DNA of 64,000 nucleotides from contig NZ_CP049244.1 in assembly GCF_011046245.1 (NCBI RefSeq), positions 248,001 through 312,000 of the forward strand, read 5' to 3'. Made by a program: the position numbers and the translations under genes. Below are positions 37,169 to 46,462 of the stretch, in pieces (within the stretch, counting starts at the first letter, position 1; every line of letters begins with the position of its first letter). Source of the DNA: Allorhizobium pseudoryzae. Lineage in GTDB: Bacteria > Pseudomonadota > Alphaproteobacteria > Rhizobiales > Rhizobiaceae. The notes under the pieces were generated by a model. That model did no database searches, was not told the origin of the DNA, and worked only from the letters and a program-made list of their open reading frames with translations.

Positions 37169-37190
37169 CACTCCTTTCACCCTATCGGTT
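37169..37190 (-). promoter_or_regulatory. leader motif shared with the FMN reductase gene
   Basis: On the minus strand AACCGATAG is followed by GG, TGAAA and GGAGTG. It parallels the motif at 35191-35215. It lies about 100 nt upstream of the chosen Rrf2 start and just before a possible alternative in-frame start. Confidence 0.33.
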
Positions 37191-37208
37191 GACGTGTTTG
37201 GGGCCCTG

Positions 37209-37364
37209 CTATTTCATGCGGTCAGACGCGGCGGCCACGTGCCTCGGTCCCGGGGAGTCCGGTTGCCGGCCGATCGGCACGGAAATCATCAGAACGATGA
37301 GCAGGTAGGAAGCCAGGAAGGTCGCCCAGGCGAGCGTATTGTCGGATGTCTTGCTGCCGTGCAT
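37209..37364 (-). CDS. predicted small membrane protein
   Basis: A 51-residue ORF with a single hydrophobic segment, AWATFLASYLLIVLMISVP, at about residues 12-30, followed by a polar basic tail. GGAG lies eight nt before the ATG at 37364. It precedes the Rrf2 gene on the same strand and faces the SLC13 permease across the CTACT operator. I do not recognise a family. It could be a small subunit or regulator of the sulfate permease, or not a gene at all. Confidence 0.45.
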   Translation of the reverse strand: MHGSKTSDNTLAWATFLASYLLIVLMISVPIGRQPDSPGPRHVAAASDRMK

Positions 37365-37451
37365 ATCACCATCTCCCGTTGGAACGATGTGAAACTTCGC
37401 CTTCGGCCAGGCCCTTCCGGCGAGCCTGGACTGCAACACAGAATGATTCAG

Positions 37452-37470
37452 TCTACTTCTTTAGTAGACA
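37452..37470. promoter_or_regulatory. CTACT-N5-AGTAG operator, copy 1
   Basis: GTCTACT-N5-AGTAGAC is a perfect palindrome in the region between the divergent small membrane protein/Rrf2 genes and the SLC13 permease. The same motif is found at 39488-39506 before sbp-cysTWA. The adjacent Rrf2 regulator is the most likely binder. Confidence 0.6.
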
Positions 37471-37563
37471 TTTTCCACTCCAAAACGCCCGGCGCGGGAA
37501 AAAGTTCTGGATGCCGATGCCGCGGTGCTCGTCTATTGTGACCCTGACCGGTTCCACGACGAG

Positions 37564-39312
37564 ATGAGTTCAGGTGTGACGCCCAGCCAGATCCTGATCA
37601 TCATCCTGCTCGCGGGTCTGCTTGCCGCCTTCGCAAGCGACCGATTCCGCGCCGAGAACGTGGCGATCGCCGGGCTGGTTGCGGGCGTTGTGCTGGGGCT
37701 TGTTCCAGTCCATCGCATCTTCTCGGGTCTCACCAACCCCGCGGTCATCACCGTCCTTGAAGTGCTGCTGATCGTCCATGCGCTGGCGCGAAGCCATGTC
37801 TTCGACCGGATCGGAGACGTCTTGGGCCGTCGGTTCATCGACCCTCGCATGCAGATCTTGGTGCTTTGCGTCATCGCCGCCGTCCTGTCGAGCGTGATGA
37901 ACAACATCGCGGCGTTCTCCCTGATGCTGCCGGCCTGCTTTTCCCTGATGGCGCGAGGACGGGTGCCCGTGCGCTGGATCTTCCTCCCGCTCTCCTATGC
38001 CACATTGCTGGGCGGGCTGTGGACCTCGATCGGCACGCCACCCAACCTCATTGCCAGCACCTTCTTGCAGCGCGCCGGGATGCAGGGTTTTGCCCTGCTG
38101 GACTTTGCACCGGTCGGCATTCTCGCCACCGCAGCCGGATTGCTCGCTATGGCTTTCTGGTTGCCGCGCACGCTGATGGACGAAGGCGACTCCGAAACGG
38201 ACGGGGACACCCAGAGCCTCTCCCGAGTCACGACGGAACTGCGGATATCCGTCTCCGAACTGCCGCCTCCGTCGGTCGCCACCCTTCAGACGCGGCTTGG
38301 TGGGCGCATCCACAATATCATCCGCGACGGGAAACGGATCTTTCCGCTCCGGCCGGATACCACCATAGATGCATCGGACCGACTGCTGGTGGACGCAGAG
38401 CCGAAGGCGCTCGACCGCGCGCTTGCAGCAGGAGCCGTCTCCTACTGGCGCCGGGCACACACCGGCGAACGACGGCGCCTCAGCGCGATCGTGATGCCAC
38501 ACAGCCTTCTGGCCGGCTCCTCCATCGCCGCGCAGAACCTGACGGACAACACGGGCGTGGAGATCCTGCAGGTCGAAGGCGAACAGGTGCGTTATGACGG
38601 GCCTTTCGAGGAAGTGGCCCTCAGGGTCGGCAGCATCCTGCTTCTCGAAGGTGATGAAGCCGCGATCGGGGCTTTCATTGCCTATCATGACCTGGTCGAA
38701 GTTGCGGAGAAGCCCAATTCCGGCACGACCGTCGTCGGTGTCATACCGCTTGCGGTATTCGCAGTGGGAGTGGTGGCGGTCGCCTGCGGCCTCGTCGCAC
38801 CCGAAGTGGCACTTGGCGGGGTCGTGGCCTTTCTCTGCCTGACCGGCAAGCTCGACATCCGATCGGCCCTTCGCACCCTCAACTGGCCGATCCTCGTTAT
38901 TCTCAGCGCAATGCTCCCCTTGGGCGAGGCCGTGGGCACCACGGGCGCTGCGGCTGCCATTGCATCAGCGCTGGCAGATCACCTGCCCCTCACCTTTGCG
39001 CCCGTCGCGGTCTTTGCACTGCTTGCGACCGCCATGGCCATCACGCCCTTCGTCAACAATGCAACGACCGTGACCATCCTGGCGCCGATCGCCATCGAGA
39101 TTGGGCATGCCACGCAGCTTTCGCCGCAGATGCTCGTCATGGCAGTTGCCGTCGGAGCCTCCTGCGACTTCCTCACCCCCTTCGGCCACCACAACAACAC
39201 GCTGGCCTATGGGCTCGGCCATTACCGTTTCAGGGACTTCCTGAAGCTCGGATGGCCGGTCTCGCTTGCCAGCTTCCTCGTCGCCGGCAGCGTTCTGTTG
39301 CTTTACTGGTGA
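37564..39312 (+). CDS. SLC13-family permease with cytoplasmic RCK_C (TrkA-C) domains
   Basis: A 582-residue anion permease. It has an N-terminal set of helices, the SIGTPPNLIAS motif, and a central cytoplasmic insert with two TrkA-C-like domains (near LGGRIHNIIRDGKRIFPLRP and later GEQVRYDGPFEEVAL). A second helical half ends with TPFVNNATTVTILAP and TPFGHHNNTLAYG. Such SLC13/CitMHS-like proteins are sodium-linked sulfate or carboxylate carriers. Beside cys genes and a shared operator, sulfate is the best guess. The start is unsure (37564 ATG, or GTG at 37525). Confidence 0.82.
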   Translation: MSSGVTPSQILIIILLAGLLAAFASDRFRAENVAIAGLVAGVVLGLVPVHRIFSGLTNPAVITVLEVLLIVHALARSHVFDRIGDVLGRRFIDPRMQILVLCVIAAVLSSVMNNIAAFSLMLPACFSLMARGRVPVRWIFLPLSYATLLGGLWTSIGTPPNLIASTFLQRAGMQGFALLDFAPVGILATAAGLLAMAFWLPRTLMDEGDSETDGDTQSLSRVTTELRISVSELPPPSVATLQTRLGGRIHNIIRDGKRIFPLRPDTTIDASDRLLVDAEPKALDRALAAGAVSYWRRAHTGERRRLSAIVMPHSLLAGSSIAAQNLTDNTGVEILQVEGEQVRYDGPFEEVALRVGSILLLEGDEAAIGAFIAYHDLVEVAEKPNSGTTVVGVIPLAVFAVGVVAVACGLVAPEVALGGVVAFLCLTGKLDIRSALRTLNWPILVILSAMLPLGEAVGTTGAAAAIASALADHLPLTFAPVAVFALLATAMAITPFVNNATTVTILAPIAIEIGHATQLSPQMLVMAVAVGASCDFLTPFGHHNNTLAYGLGHYRFRDFLKLGWPVSLASFLVAGSVLLLYW

Positions 39313-39479
39313 GACGATACTCCGAGATTTTCGGATCAAGCCGGTCGCTCGCCCGAATGTTTTATGCGCCAATCGCCGGCTTCACGACGTGCACATTGCG
39401 GCCCAGCCAGCCTGCTGATGGCTCCCGTTCTCTCCGGCAGACGCGAAGGGAAACACTTTTCCCGTCGAAAGAAGCCGCG

Positions 39480-39507
39480 TTGACTTAGTCTACTGCGCTA
39501 GTAGTCT
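39480..39507 (+). promoter_or_regulatory. predicted promoter of sbp-cysTWA
   Basis: TTGACT (39480-39485), 16-nt spacer and TAGTCT (39502-39507). The CTACT palindrome occupies the spacer and reaches into the -10, an ideal position for repression. Confidence 0.35.
39488..39506. promoter_or_regulatory. CTACT-N5-AGTAG operator, copy 2
   Basis: GTCTACT-N5-AGTAGTC shares both half-sites and spacing with the copy at 37452. It lies about 30 nt before the sbp start. The remainder of the 39313-39479 gap shows no gene. Confidence 0.6.
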
Positions 39508-39532
39508 GATCGCAGTCAACGGAGGAAGCCTC

Positions 39533-40558
39533 ATGTCCAGATCCATACGATTGTTCGGTCTTGCCGCAGCCGGCGTGCTTGCATCCCTGCTGGTGGCGCC
39601 CCAGGTCATGGCCGATACGACACTGCTCAACGTTTCCTACGACCCGACCCGCGAATTCTACAAGGATTTCAACGCGGCCTTTGCAAAACATTACAAGGCC
39701 GAAACCGGTGAGACCGTTACCATCCAGCAATCGCATGGCGGCTCCGGCAAGCAGGCGCGCTCGGTCATCGACGGGCTTGAAGCCGATGTCGTGACGCTGG
39801 CGCTGGAAAGCGACATCAATGCGATCGTCCAGAACGGTGGCAAGATCAAGGCGGATTGGCGCGGGCGCCTGCCTGACAATTCCTCGCCCTATACCTCCAC
39901 CATCGTCTTCCTCGTTCGCAAGGGAAACCCGAAGAACATCCACAATTGGGGTGACCTGGTGAAGGGTGACGTCCAGATCGTCACCCCCAATCCAAAAACC
40001 TCCGGCGGTGCGCGCTGGAACTACCTTGCCGCTTGGGCCTGGGCGAACGAAGAATTCAAGGGCGACCAGGACAAGATCAAGGCCTACATCGCCGACCTTT
40101 ACAAGCGCGCCCCGGTGCTGGACAGCGGCGCGCGCGGCTCCACCGTCACCTTCGCGCAGCGCCAGATCGGCGATGTCCTGCTCGCCTGGGAGAACGAGGC
40201 CTATCTGGCCGGCGAGGAGTTCGGCAAGGACGCCTTCGAGATCGTCGTGCCACCGATTTCCATTCTCGCGGAGCCGCCGGTCGCAGTGGTGGATGCCAAT
40301 GTCGACGCCAAGGGCACGCGCAAGGTGGCGGAAGCCTACCTGCAGTATTTGTACTCCAGTGAGGGACAGAACCTTGCCGCCAAGCATTTTTACCGCCCGG
40401 CCAAGCGTGACGTGGTCAAACCCGAGCTGCTGAAGGCCCTGCCGGACATCAAGCTGGTGACGATCGACGATCCGCTCTTTGGCGGCTGGAAGAAGGCGCA
40501 GCCCGAGCACTTCGGCGATGGCGGCATCTTCGACCAGATCTACAAGCCCGCGCGCTAG
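39533..40558 (+). CDS. sbp: sulfate ABC transporter substrate-binding protein
   Basis: A 341-residue periplasmic sulfate-binding protein. The signal peptide ends LVAPQVMA, and the mature protein starts with [16 protein letters not shown]. Family signatures are [16 protein letters not shown] and [24 protein letters not shown] precedes the ATG. It delivers sulfate (or thiosulfate) to CysTWA. Confidence 0.94.
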   Translation: MSRSIRLFGLAAAGVLASLLVAPQVMADTTLLNVSYDPTREFYKDFNAAFAKHYKAETGETVTIQQSHGGSGKQARSVIDGLEADVVTLALESDINAIVQNGGKIKADWRGRLPDNSSPYTSTIVFLVRKGNPKNIHNWGDLVKGDVQIVTPNPKTSGGARWNYLAAWAWANEEFKGDQDKIKAYIADLYKRAPVLDSGARGSTVTFAQRQIGDVLLAWENEAYLAGEEFGKDAFEIVVPPISILAEPPVAVVDANVDAKGTRKVAEAYLQYLYSSEGQNLAAKHFYRPAKRDVVKPELLKALPDIKLVTIDDPLFGGWKKAQPEHFGDGGIFDQIYKPAR

Positions 40559-40572
40559 GGAGTCCGCTGCGA

Positions 40573-41430
40573 ATGACATCCGCAACCGCATCGAAGCGGT
40601 GGCGAATGAAAGAGCCGAGCATCATCCCGGGCTTCGGGTTGACGCTCGGTTTTTCAGTCGCCTACCTCTCGCTCATCATCCTCATTCCGCTGGCGGGTCT
40701 CGTCTGGCGCGCCAGTTCGCTGTCCGGCGCCGAGTTCCTGGCCATCCTCACCGACGTCCGCACGCTCGCGGCGCTGAAGATCAGCTTCGGCACGGCTTTG
40801 ATCGCAGCGGTCATCAATGCCGTCTTCGGCGTGCTGATCTGCTGGGTGCTGGTCCGCTATGAATTTCCGGGGCGCCGGCTCATCGATTCGATGGTTGATC
40901 TGCCCTTTGCGCTGCCGACAGCGGTCGCCGGCATTGCGCTCAGCGCGCTCTATGCGCCGCAAGGCTGGATCGGCTCCTGGTTCACGTCGTTCGGCATCCG
41001 CATCGCTTATACGCCGATCGGCATCACCATCGCCCTGATCTTCATCGGCCTGCCCTTCGTGGTGCGCACCGTGCAGCCGGTGATGGAGGAGATCGACCGC
41101 GAGGTGGAAGAGGCGGCGGCGACGCTTGGCGCCAACCGCTTCCAGACCATTTTCAAGGTGCTCCTGCCCAGCCTGACGCCAGCGATCCTGACCGGCTTCG
41201 CGCTGGCCTTCGCCCGTGGCGTCGGGGAATACGGCTCCGTCGTCTTCATCGCCGGGAATATTCCGTATGTCTCCGAGATCGCACCGCTTCTGATCGTCAT
41301 TCGCCTGGAGGAGTTCAACTATGCCGGCGCGACCGCCATCGCGACGATGATGCTGGCGATCTCCTTTGCCATGCTGCTCGTCATCAACCTGATCCAGGCC
41401 TGGAGCCGTGGGAGATATGGACATGGCTGA
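40573..41430 (+). CDS. cysT: sulfate ABC transporter permease CysT
   Basis: A 285-residue permease. Helix 1 is TLGFSVAYLSLIILIPLAG; YEFPGRRLIDSMVDLPFALP is characteristic of CysT. The EAA loop is EEIDREVEEAAATLGANRFQ. It begins 14 nt after sbp and overlaps cysW by 8 nt. Confidence 0.93.
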   Translation: MTSATASKRWRMKEPSIIPGFGLTLGFSVAYLSLIILIPLAGLVWRASSLSGAEFLAILTDVRTLAALKISFGTALIAAVINAVFGVLICWVLVRYEFPGRRLIDSMVDLPFALPTAVAGIALSALYAPQGWIGSWFTSFGIRIAYTPIGITIALIFIGLPFVVRTVQPVMEEIDREVEEAAATLGANRFQTIFKVLLPSLTPAILTGFALAFARGVGEYGSVVFIAGNIPYVSEIAPLLIVIRLEEFNYAGATAIATMMLAISFAMLLVINLIQAWSRGRYGHG

Positions 41431-42292
41431 GCGCCCATCGCGCACGCGCGCTTTCCGCAACCCCACCGACGAGACACCGCTGACCAAGCTGGTGCTGATC
41501 GGCATCGGCGGCGCCTTCCTCGCATTCTTCCTGTTTCTGCCGCTGATCACCGTCTTCGTCGAAGCCTTCCGTAACGGCGTCGAACGTTACGCGGAGGCGC
41601 TGGTCGAGCCGGATGCGGCTGCGGCCATCCGGCTCACTCTCACGGTCGCCGCCATAGCTGTGCCTTTCAACCTCGTCTTCGGTCTCGCCGCCGCCTGGGC
41701 CATCGCCAAGTTCGAGTTCAGGGGGAAGGCCTTCCTGATCACGCTGATCGATCTGCCGTTTTCGATCTCACCGGTGATTTCCGGTCTCGTCTATGTCTTG
41801 CTGTTCGGCAGCCAAAGCGTGCTTGGCCCGATGCTGAAGAGCTACGGGATCGAAATCCTGTTTGCCGTGCCGGGCATCGTGCTTGCCACCGTCTTCGTCA
41901 CCTTCCCCTTCGTCGCGCGTGAACTGATCCCCCTGATGCAGGACCAAGGCACCGGTGACGAGGAGGCGGCGCTCTCGCTCGGCGCATCCGGCTGGCAGAC
42001 CTTTTGGTACGTGACACTGCCCAATATCAAATGGGGCCTGCTGTATGGCGTATTGCTCTGCAATGCCCGCGCCATGGGCGAGTTCGGCGCGGTCTCGGTG
42101 GTCTCGGGTCATATCCGCGGGCTGACCAACACCATGCCGCTGCATGTCGAGATCCTCTACAACGAATACAACATGGCCGCCGCCTTCGCCGTCGCCTCGC
42201 TGCTGGCCGCCTTGGCGCTGGTCACGCTTGTCCTCAAGACCCTTCTGGAAATCCGCTTCGGCGCCGGCAATGCCGGCGGTCGCCGACACTGA
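41423..42292 (+). CDS. cysW: sulfate ABC transporter permease CysW
   Basis: A 289-residue permease. It has [20 protein letters not shown] and the EAA loop [20 protein letters not shown], both typical of CysW. The ATG at 41423 with GGAGA upstream is preferred over two earlier in-frame codons (41408 GTG, 41417 ATG). Confidence 0.92.
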   Translation: MAERPSRTRAFRNPTDETPLTKLVLIGIGGAFLAFFLFLPLITVFVEAFRNGVERYAEALVEPDAAAAIRLTLTVAAIAVPFNLVFGLAAAWAIAKFEFRGKAFLITLIDLPFSISPVISGLVYVLLFGSQSVLGPMLKSYGIEILFAVPGIVLATVFVTFPFVARELIPLMQDQGTGDEEAALSLGASGWQTFWYVTLPNIKWGLLYGVLLCNARAMGEFGAVSVVSGHIRGLTNTMPLHVEILYNEYNMAAAFAVASLLAALALVTLVLKTLLEIRFGAGNAGGRRH

Positions 42293-42308
42293 AAGGCCTG
42301 AAAACATC

Positions 42309-43358
42309 ATGGATGTTTCCGTTTCCCATGTGACCAAGGAATTCGCCCGCTTCCCGGCATTGAACGATGTCTCGCTCGATATCCGGTCCGGTGAACTGAT
42401 TGCGCTGCTCGGGCCGTCCGGCTCCGGCAAGACGACTCTTCTGCGGCTGATTGCGGGTCTGGATCAGCCGACCGAGGGGCAGATCCTGTTCGGCGGCGAG
42501 GATGCCTCGCACAAAAGCGTTCAGGAGCGGAACATCGGCTTCGTCTTTCAACATTATGCGCTGTTTCGTCATATGACGGTGGCGGAAAACATCGGGTTCG
42601 GGCTGAGGGTAAGGCCTGCCGCGACGCGTCCCTCCAAGGCGGAAACACGCCAGCGGGTCGCAGAGCTTCTGGACATGGTGCAACTCACCGGTCTGGAAAA
42701 GCGCTATCCCAACCAGTTGTCCGGCGGCCAGCGTCAGCGCGTGGCCCTTGCCCGCGCCATGGCAATCGAGCCGCGCGTGCTGCTGCTCGACGAGCCGTTC
42801 GGCGCGCTCGATGCCAAAGTGCGCAAGGAATTGCGAAAATGGCTGCGCGAGTTCCACGACCGGACCGGACACACGACCGTCTTCGTCACCCATGACCAGG
42901 AAGAGGCACTGGAGCTGGCCGACCGGGTGGTCGTGATGAGCCAGGGCAGGATCGAACAGATCGGCTCCGCCGATGATGTCTATGATCGGCCGGGATCGCC
43001 CTTCGTGCACCGCTTTATCGGCGAGGCATCCGAACTTCCCGTCCGCGTGGAGAACGGCGTCGTCTGGCTTGACGACCGGCCGACCGGCCTCAAGAGCGAA
43101 CAGGCCGGACGGGGCTCTCTCTTCTTCCGTCCGCACGATGTGGATTTCGTCGATGGCTGCGGCGGCTGCCTGAGCGGCGTGGTCATCGGCAGCCGAAGGC
43201 TTGCCGGCTCACGCCGAGTGGAGCTTGAACTCGGCGGTGGGCGTCTTCGTGTCGAGGTCGACATTGCCCTCGACAACCCAGCCGCACTGAAGACATCGGT
43301 ATCGTTCAGACCGCGTCATTGGGCAATATTCCCGGCTGCAGGCGAAGATTATGCATAG
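42309..43358 (+). CDS. cysA: sulfate ABC transporter ATP-binding protein CysA
   Basis: A 349-residue ATPase. Walker A is [12 protein letters not shown]-loop [12 protein letters not shown] (CysA-type), signature [16 protein letters not shown] and Walker [14 protein letters not shown]. The C-terminal TOBE domain holds FFRPHDVDF. It energises sulfate import and is the last gene of the operon. Confidence 0.94.
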   Translation: MDVSVSHVTKEFARFPALNDVSLDIRSGELIALLGPSGSGKTTLLRLIAGLDQPTEGQILFGGEDASHKSVQERNIGFVFQHYALFRHMTVAENIGFGLRVRPAATRPSKAETRQRVAELLDMVQLTGLEKRYPNQLSGGQRQRVALARAMAIEPRVLLLDEPFGALDAKVRKELRKWLREFHDRTGHTTVFVTHDQEEALELADRVVVMSQGRIEQIGSADDVYDRPGSPFVHRFIGEASELPVRVENGVVWLDDRPTGLKSEQAGRGSLFFRPHDVDFVDGCGGCLSGVVIGSRRLAGSRRVELELGGGRLRVEVDIALDNPAALKTSVSFRPRHWAIFPAAGEDYA

Positions 43359-43622
43359 GTCAGGAAGCCGCCAACGCTCACAGCTGCTGCCATCGAGCGG
43401 CAAACTGACGCTCCGTTATCCGTTAAACAGCGACTGGGCGACAAACACAGTTGCGTTGACGAACGGCTTGCAGTTGGGATCGAACTACACTCTCAAACGT
43501 CATGGGGACGTTAAGCGACGCCCTCAACCTGCGTCTTCCCAGGGCCACGGACCAAACATGCCTTGCTGGGCGCTTGTCGGATCGCTATTGCTTTTCGGCG
43601 CTTCGAATCAAAGAGGATAAAG
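43359..43622. other. intergenic region and probable 5' leader of cspA
   Basis: A 264-nt gap ahead of the cold-shock gene. A long untranslated leader is usual for such genes and may carry a temperature-responsive structure, but I see no definite promoter or hairpin. Confidence 0.35.
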
Positions 43623-43826
43623 ATGGCAACTGGTACCGTAAAGTTTTTCGCTCAGGACAAGGGCTTCGGCTTCATCACCCCGGACAATGGTGGACCGGAT
43701 GTGTTCGTCCACATCTCGGCTGTAGGCTTCGGCGCTTCGCTGACCGATGGCCAGAAGGTCAGCTACGACGTGGGCCAAGACCGGAAGACAGGCAAGTCGA
43801 AGGCTGAGAACGTTAGCGTCCTCTGA
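43623..43826 (+). CDS. cspA: cold-shock protein (CspA family)
   Basis: A 67-residue OB-fold RNA/DNA chaperone. RNP1 is KGFGFITP and RNP2 VFVHIS. Length and motifs are typical of the family. It begins [13 protein letters not shown] and is preceded by AAAGAGGATAAAG. It is monocistronic by position. Confidence 0.95.
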   Translation: MATGTVKFFAQDKGFGFITPDNGGPDVFVHISAVGFGASLTDGQKVSYDVGQDRKTGKSKAENVSVL

Positions 43827-43835
43827 ATTCAAAAT

Positions 43836-43866
43836 CCCCGGTCTCGCTGAAAAGGCGAGATCGGGG
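43836..43866 (-). terminator. terminator of the 43994 hydrolase gene (possibly also cspA)
   Basis: A 12-bp stem (CCCCGGTCTCGC with its complement, one G-U) and a 7-nt loop are followed on the minus strand by ATTTTG. It lies 9 nt after the cspA stop and about 130 nt after the minus-strand gene at 43994, so it may act in both directions. Confidence 0.5.
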
Positions 43867-43993
43867 GCCATAGGATCGTCTTCTCCTGGATGGGAGTTGA
43901 GCAGCTTGCGCGCGCCGAACTGGTGCAGTCGGCTGACCCATTTTTGCATGCCTTTTACGGCTTCGACATTGCCTTGCACTGAGCGGAAATGGC

Positions 43994-44740
43994 TCAGGAG
44001 CGCGGCATGGCCTTATCCAGAAAAGCCAGGACGTGCCTCCAGTTTTCCGCGGCGCCCACGGGATTGGCGTCATGTCGAAGGCTGGAGGAACCATGGACGC
44101 CGTGCCTTGGCACATATTGTTGCGCCAGACCGTTTGGCACAGCTTTCGCCAAGGCCATCGCACTCATCACTTCCTCGGCGTCCGGTGCAGAGGTGATAAA
44201 GACCGGAATCGTCAAACGGGATGCTTCTTCCTGGATCGAGTAGCCGCTGATATATTCGGCCGGCGAAAATGCCAGGAGCGCTTTGACCTCCGGATGGTGT
44301 GCCGCAACGACAAACACGAGCGCCGACGAATAGCTCGATCCCCACACAGCAATGGGAGCGCTGGTATGTGCTGTCGCGTAACCCAGGGCTGCCTCAAGAT
44401 CAGGTAGGGCGTCCGCGTAGGTGTGGCTTGTCCGGGAATTCGCAGCCGTTTCGTTCACGGCCCCCCACAGGTCGCCGCCCGAACGTTGATCGACGGCAAG
44501 GGTCCCGAACCCCGCCTTGTTGAGGAGCGGCGCGAGAGGTTCATATTCGCTTTTGTTCGATCCGGCCATGTGGAACAGGAGGATCGTGCCTCGGCTGGTC
44601 CCGATCGGCTTGCGAAGATCTGCGTGGATCTGCACCCCATCTTTGGCCGCGAAGGACACGTCATCGGCGAGCGCCGGATACGGCGCGGTAAAGCTCAAGG
44701 CTACGGCGATGGCGAGACGGATAAGTCGAGGCAAGCGCAT
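43994..44740 (-). CDS. secreted alpha/beta hydrolase (dienelactone-hydrolase-like)
   Basis: A 248-residue hydrolase. A signal peptide ends PYPALADD. LLFHMAGSNKSEYEPLAP is the oxyanion region. The nucleophile elbow is GSSYSS and the likely histidine is in RHGVHGSSSL. I chose the ATG at 44740, with GGAG six nt upstream. A periplasmic esterase is likely; the substrate is unknown. Confidence 0.75.
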   Translation of the reverse strand: MRLPRLIRLAIAVALSFTAPYPALADDVSFAAKDGVQIHADLRKPIGTSRGTILLFHMAGSNKSEYEPLAPLLNKAGFGTLAVDQRSGGDLWGAVNETAANSRTSHTYADALPDLEAALGYATAHTSAPIAVWGSSYSSALVFVVAAHHPEVKALLAFSPAEYISGYSIQEEASRLTIPVFITSAPDAEEVMSAMALAKAVPNGLAQQYVPRHGVHGSSSLRHDANPVGAAENWRHVLAFLDKAMPRS

Positions 44741-44927
44741 GGGAACTCCAGGGATTATTTGTGTTGAGCCCTTGGTTCGCACGCGCCTCTACCATTGTTA
44801 CAGAGCGTATTGATAATCGTCGCAGGCTCACGAAGCTGTGACACCGTAACATTCCCGCATGTCTCAACGAATTCACTGTGTCACCTTGGATCCACCAGGG
44901 TGTGATGATCCTTTTCGGGAGCGTGCC

Positions 44928-45626
44928 ATGGCTCATGTCAATGAAATTCAGAAAGCGGCCTTTGCCTTCTCTGTCGTCGTGGGGATGGCAATGCCTGCTC
45001 ATGCGGCAGATCGGTCACTGACCGTCGTCGAACTGTTCACCAGTCAGGGCTGCTCGTCCTGTCCGCCGGCCAATGCCAATCTTGGCAAAATCAGCCGGCG
45101 GCCGGATGTTCTGGCGCTCAGTTTTTCGGTGACCTACTGGGACTATCTCGGCTGGAAGGACACCTTCGGAAAGCCGGAATTCACCCAACGGCAGATCACC
45201 TATGAGCCGGCTCTCAACCAACCCGGTCCTTATACCCCGCAGATGGTGGTGAATGGACTCGCCACCACCGTCGGCAACCGGCTCGACGATGTTGAAGCGC
45301 TTCTTGCCGCGGCTCAACCGCTGAACGGGCCAAGCCTGGCGCTGCGCGGAGGGACAGTGCAGGTCGGTTGGTCGGAGACAACACTTCCGGCCGATGTCTG
45401 GCTCATTCGCTATGATCCTGCCATTGAAGCGGTTCCGGTGGCGCGCGGTGAAAATCGCGGCAGCACACTGCCGCATACGCATGTGGTTCGCCGTCTTGAC
45501 CGCTTGGGAATGTGGAATGGCCGGCGTGCGTCTTTCACCTTGCCGGCCTCGGAACATGGCTTGAAGACCGCAGTCCTCGTCCAACGCCCGAACGGCGGCC
45601 CGATCCTGTCTGCCGTTACGGACTAG
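44928..45626 (+). CDS. DUF1223 family periplasmic protein (thioredoxin-like)
   Basis: A 232-residue exported protein. The signal peptide ends MPAHAAD. A thioredoxin-like fold follows with LFTSQGCSSCPPA; C42 and C45 form CxxC. The family's role is not established; a redox function on secreted thiols is suggested. GGGAG precedes the ATG at 44928. It is divergent from the secreted hydrolase. Confidence 0.85.
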   Translation: MAHVNEIQKAAFAFSVVVGMAMPAHAADRSLTVVELFTSQGCSSCPPANANLGKISRRPDVLALSFSVTYWDYLGWKDTFGKPEFTQRQITYEPALNQPGPYTPQMVVNGLATTVGNRLDDVEALLAAAQPLNGPSLALRGGTVQVGWSETTLPADVWLIRYDPAIEAVPVARGENRGSTLPHTHVVRRLDRLGMWNGRRASFTLPASEHGLKTAVLVQRPNGGPILSAVTD

Positions 45627-45679
45627 AACCAACCGGCACCTGGGGTTGATTGGTCACAACCTCCGCTTCTGTTCAAGCT

Positions 45680-46093
45680 CTAGAAAGGTTTCACGACGGC
45701 CAGCCACGCAATCGCGGCGAATGCGACGAGCGTGGCGACCGGTGCGTGCCGCACCAACGCCGGCAACTTCACCTGTCCGCGGAGCGCGCGGCGAAGCATG
45801 TCAGCCCCGATGGTGTGGAGCCCCGTCAGGAAGACAACAGGTATCATCTTCAGCAGAAGCCATATCGACGTATCCCATCCCGCCCCGAACGCCATGGTGA
45901 AGCCCGCCAACCAGACGACCGCCAGGGCCGGTGTGGTTACGACGATATCCCACCTCAGGACGCTCTCAACGACGTGGCGGGATCGTTCATCAATCCGGGG
46001 ATGGATGGTTCTCAACGTCATGGCGAGCAACAAAACGCCGCCGATCGTCAGAACGACGGCAAAAACATGAACAGTCTTTACAAGGAGATACAT
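45680..46093 (-). CDS. CopD/HemJ-like integral membrane protein
   Basis: A 137-residue protein with four hydrophobic helices. KTVHVFAVVLTIGGV near the N terminus and GLHTIGADMLRR in helix 3-4 hold histidines at 9 and about 94 that could bind heme or copper. It resembles small CopD-family or DUF2269-like proteins. GAGAGGA precedes the ATG at 46093. Confidence 0.65.
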   Translation of the reverse strand: MYLLVKTVHVFAVVLTIGGVLLLAMTLRTIHPRIDERSRHVVESVLRWDIVVTTPALAVVWLAGFTMAFGAGWDTSIWLLLKMIPVVFLTGLHTIGADMLRRALRGQVKLPALVRHAPVATLVAFAAIAWLAVVKPF

Positions 46094-46462
46094 GCCGGCA
46101 GATCCTCTCCTTGTCCCCAGCGGACGCCAAAATTCTCGACGTCCTTTTGCGTGCCAGGCAGGGTCGTAACGGGCACAGCGTGACCATCAAGAGTTCGCGC
46201 GGAACGATATTGCCGATGGAGATAATATCCGCGTTGCATCTGCCAGTGCAGATGCAACTGGCCAGCGCCTCCCCGTCCGACGCAGAGCTTGCACACCAGG
46301 GGAGTTTCGGATGCCGACACAGCGGCTGTCGTTGTCATGAAGGCCAATGAGGGACATTCCGGCGATGCGAGGCAAGGCGATCATGATCCACCCGGTCACT
46401 TGGGTCTGACGGGATGCCCATCCGCGCGGCGGATGGGCTTTTGCCGGAGAGGCAGGCCAGGA
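46094..46462. other. gap with a doubtful minus-strand ORF
   Basis: About 370 nt between the CopD-like and YHS genes. A minus-strand frame of 89 codons (46347-46078) overlaps the CopD start by 16 nt. Its product has no signal, fold or binding site I can support. I leave it out as a gene. No terminator is clear. Confidence 0.35.

Noticed and set aside
46078..46347. 89-codon minus-strand frame before the CopD-like gene
   Set aside because: No signal, no motif and no binding site; it overlaps the CopD-like start. Left as undecided gap sequence.
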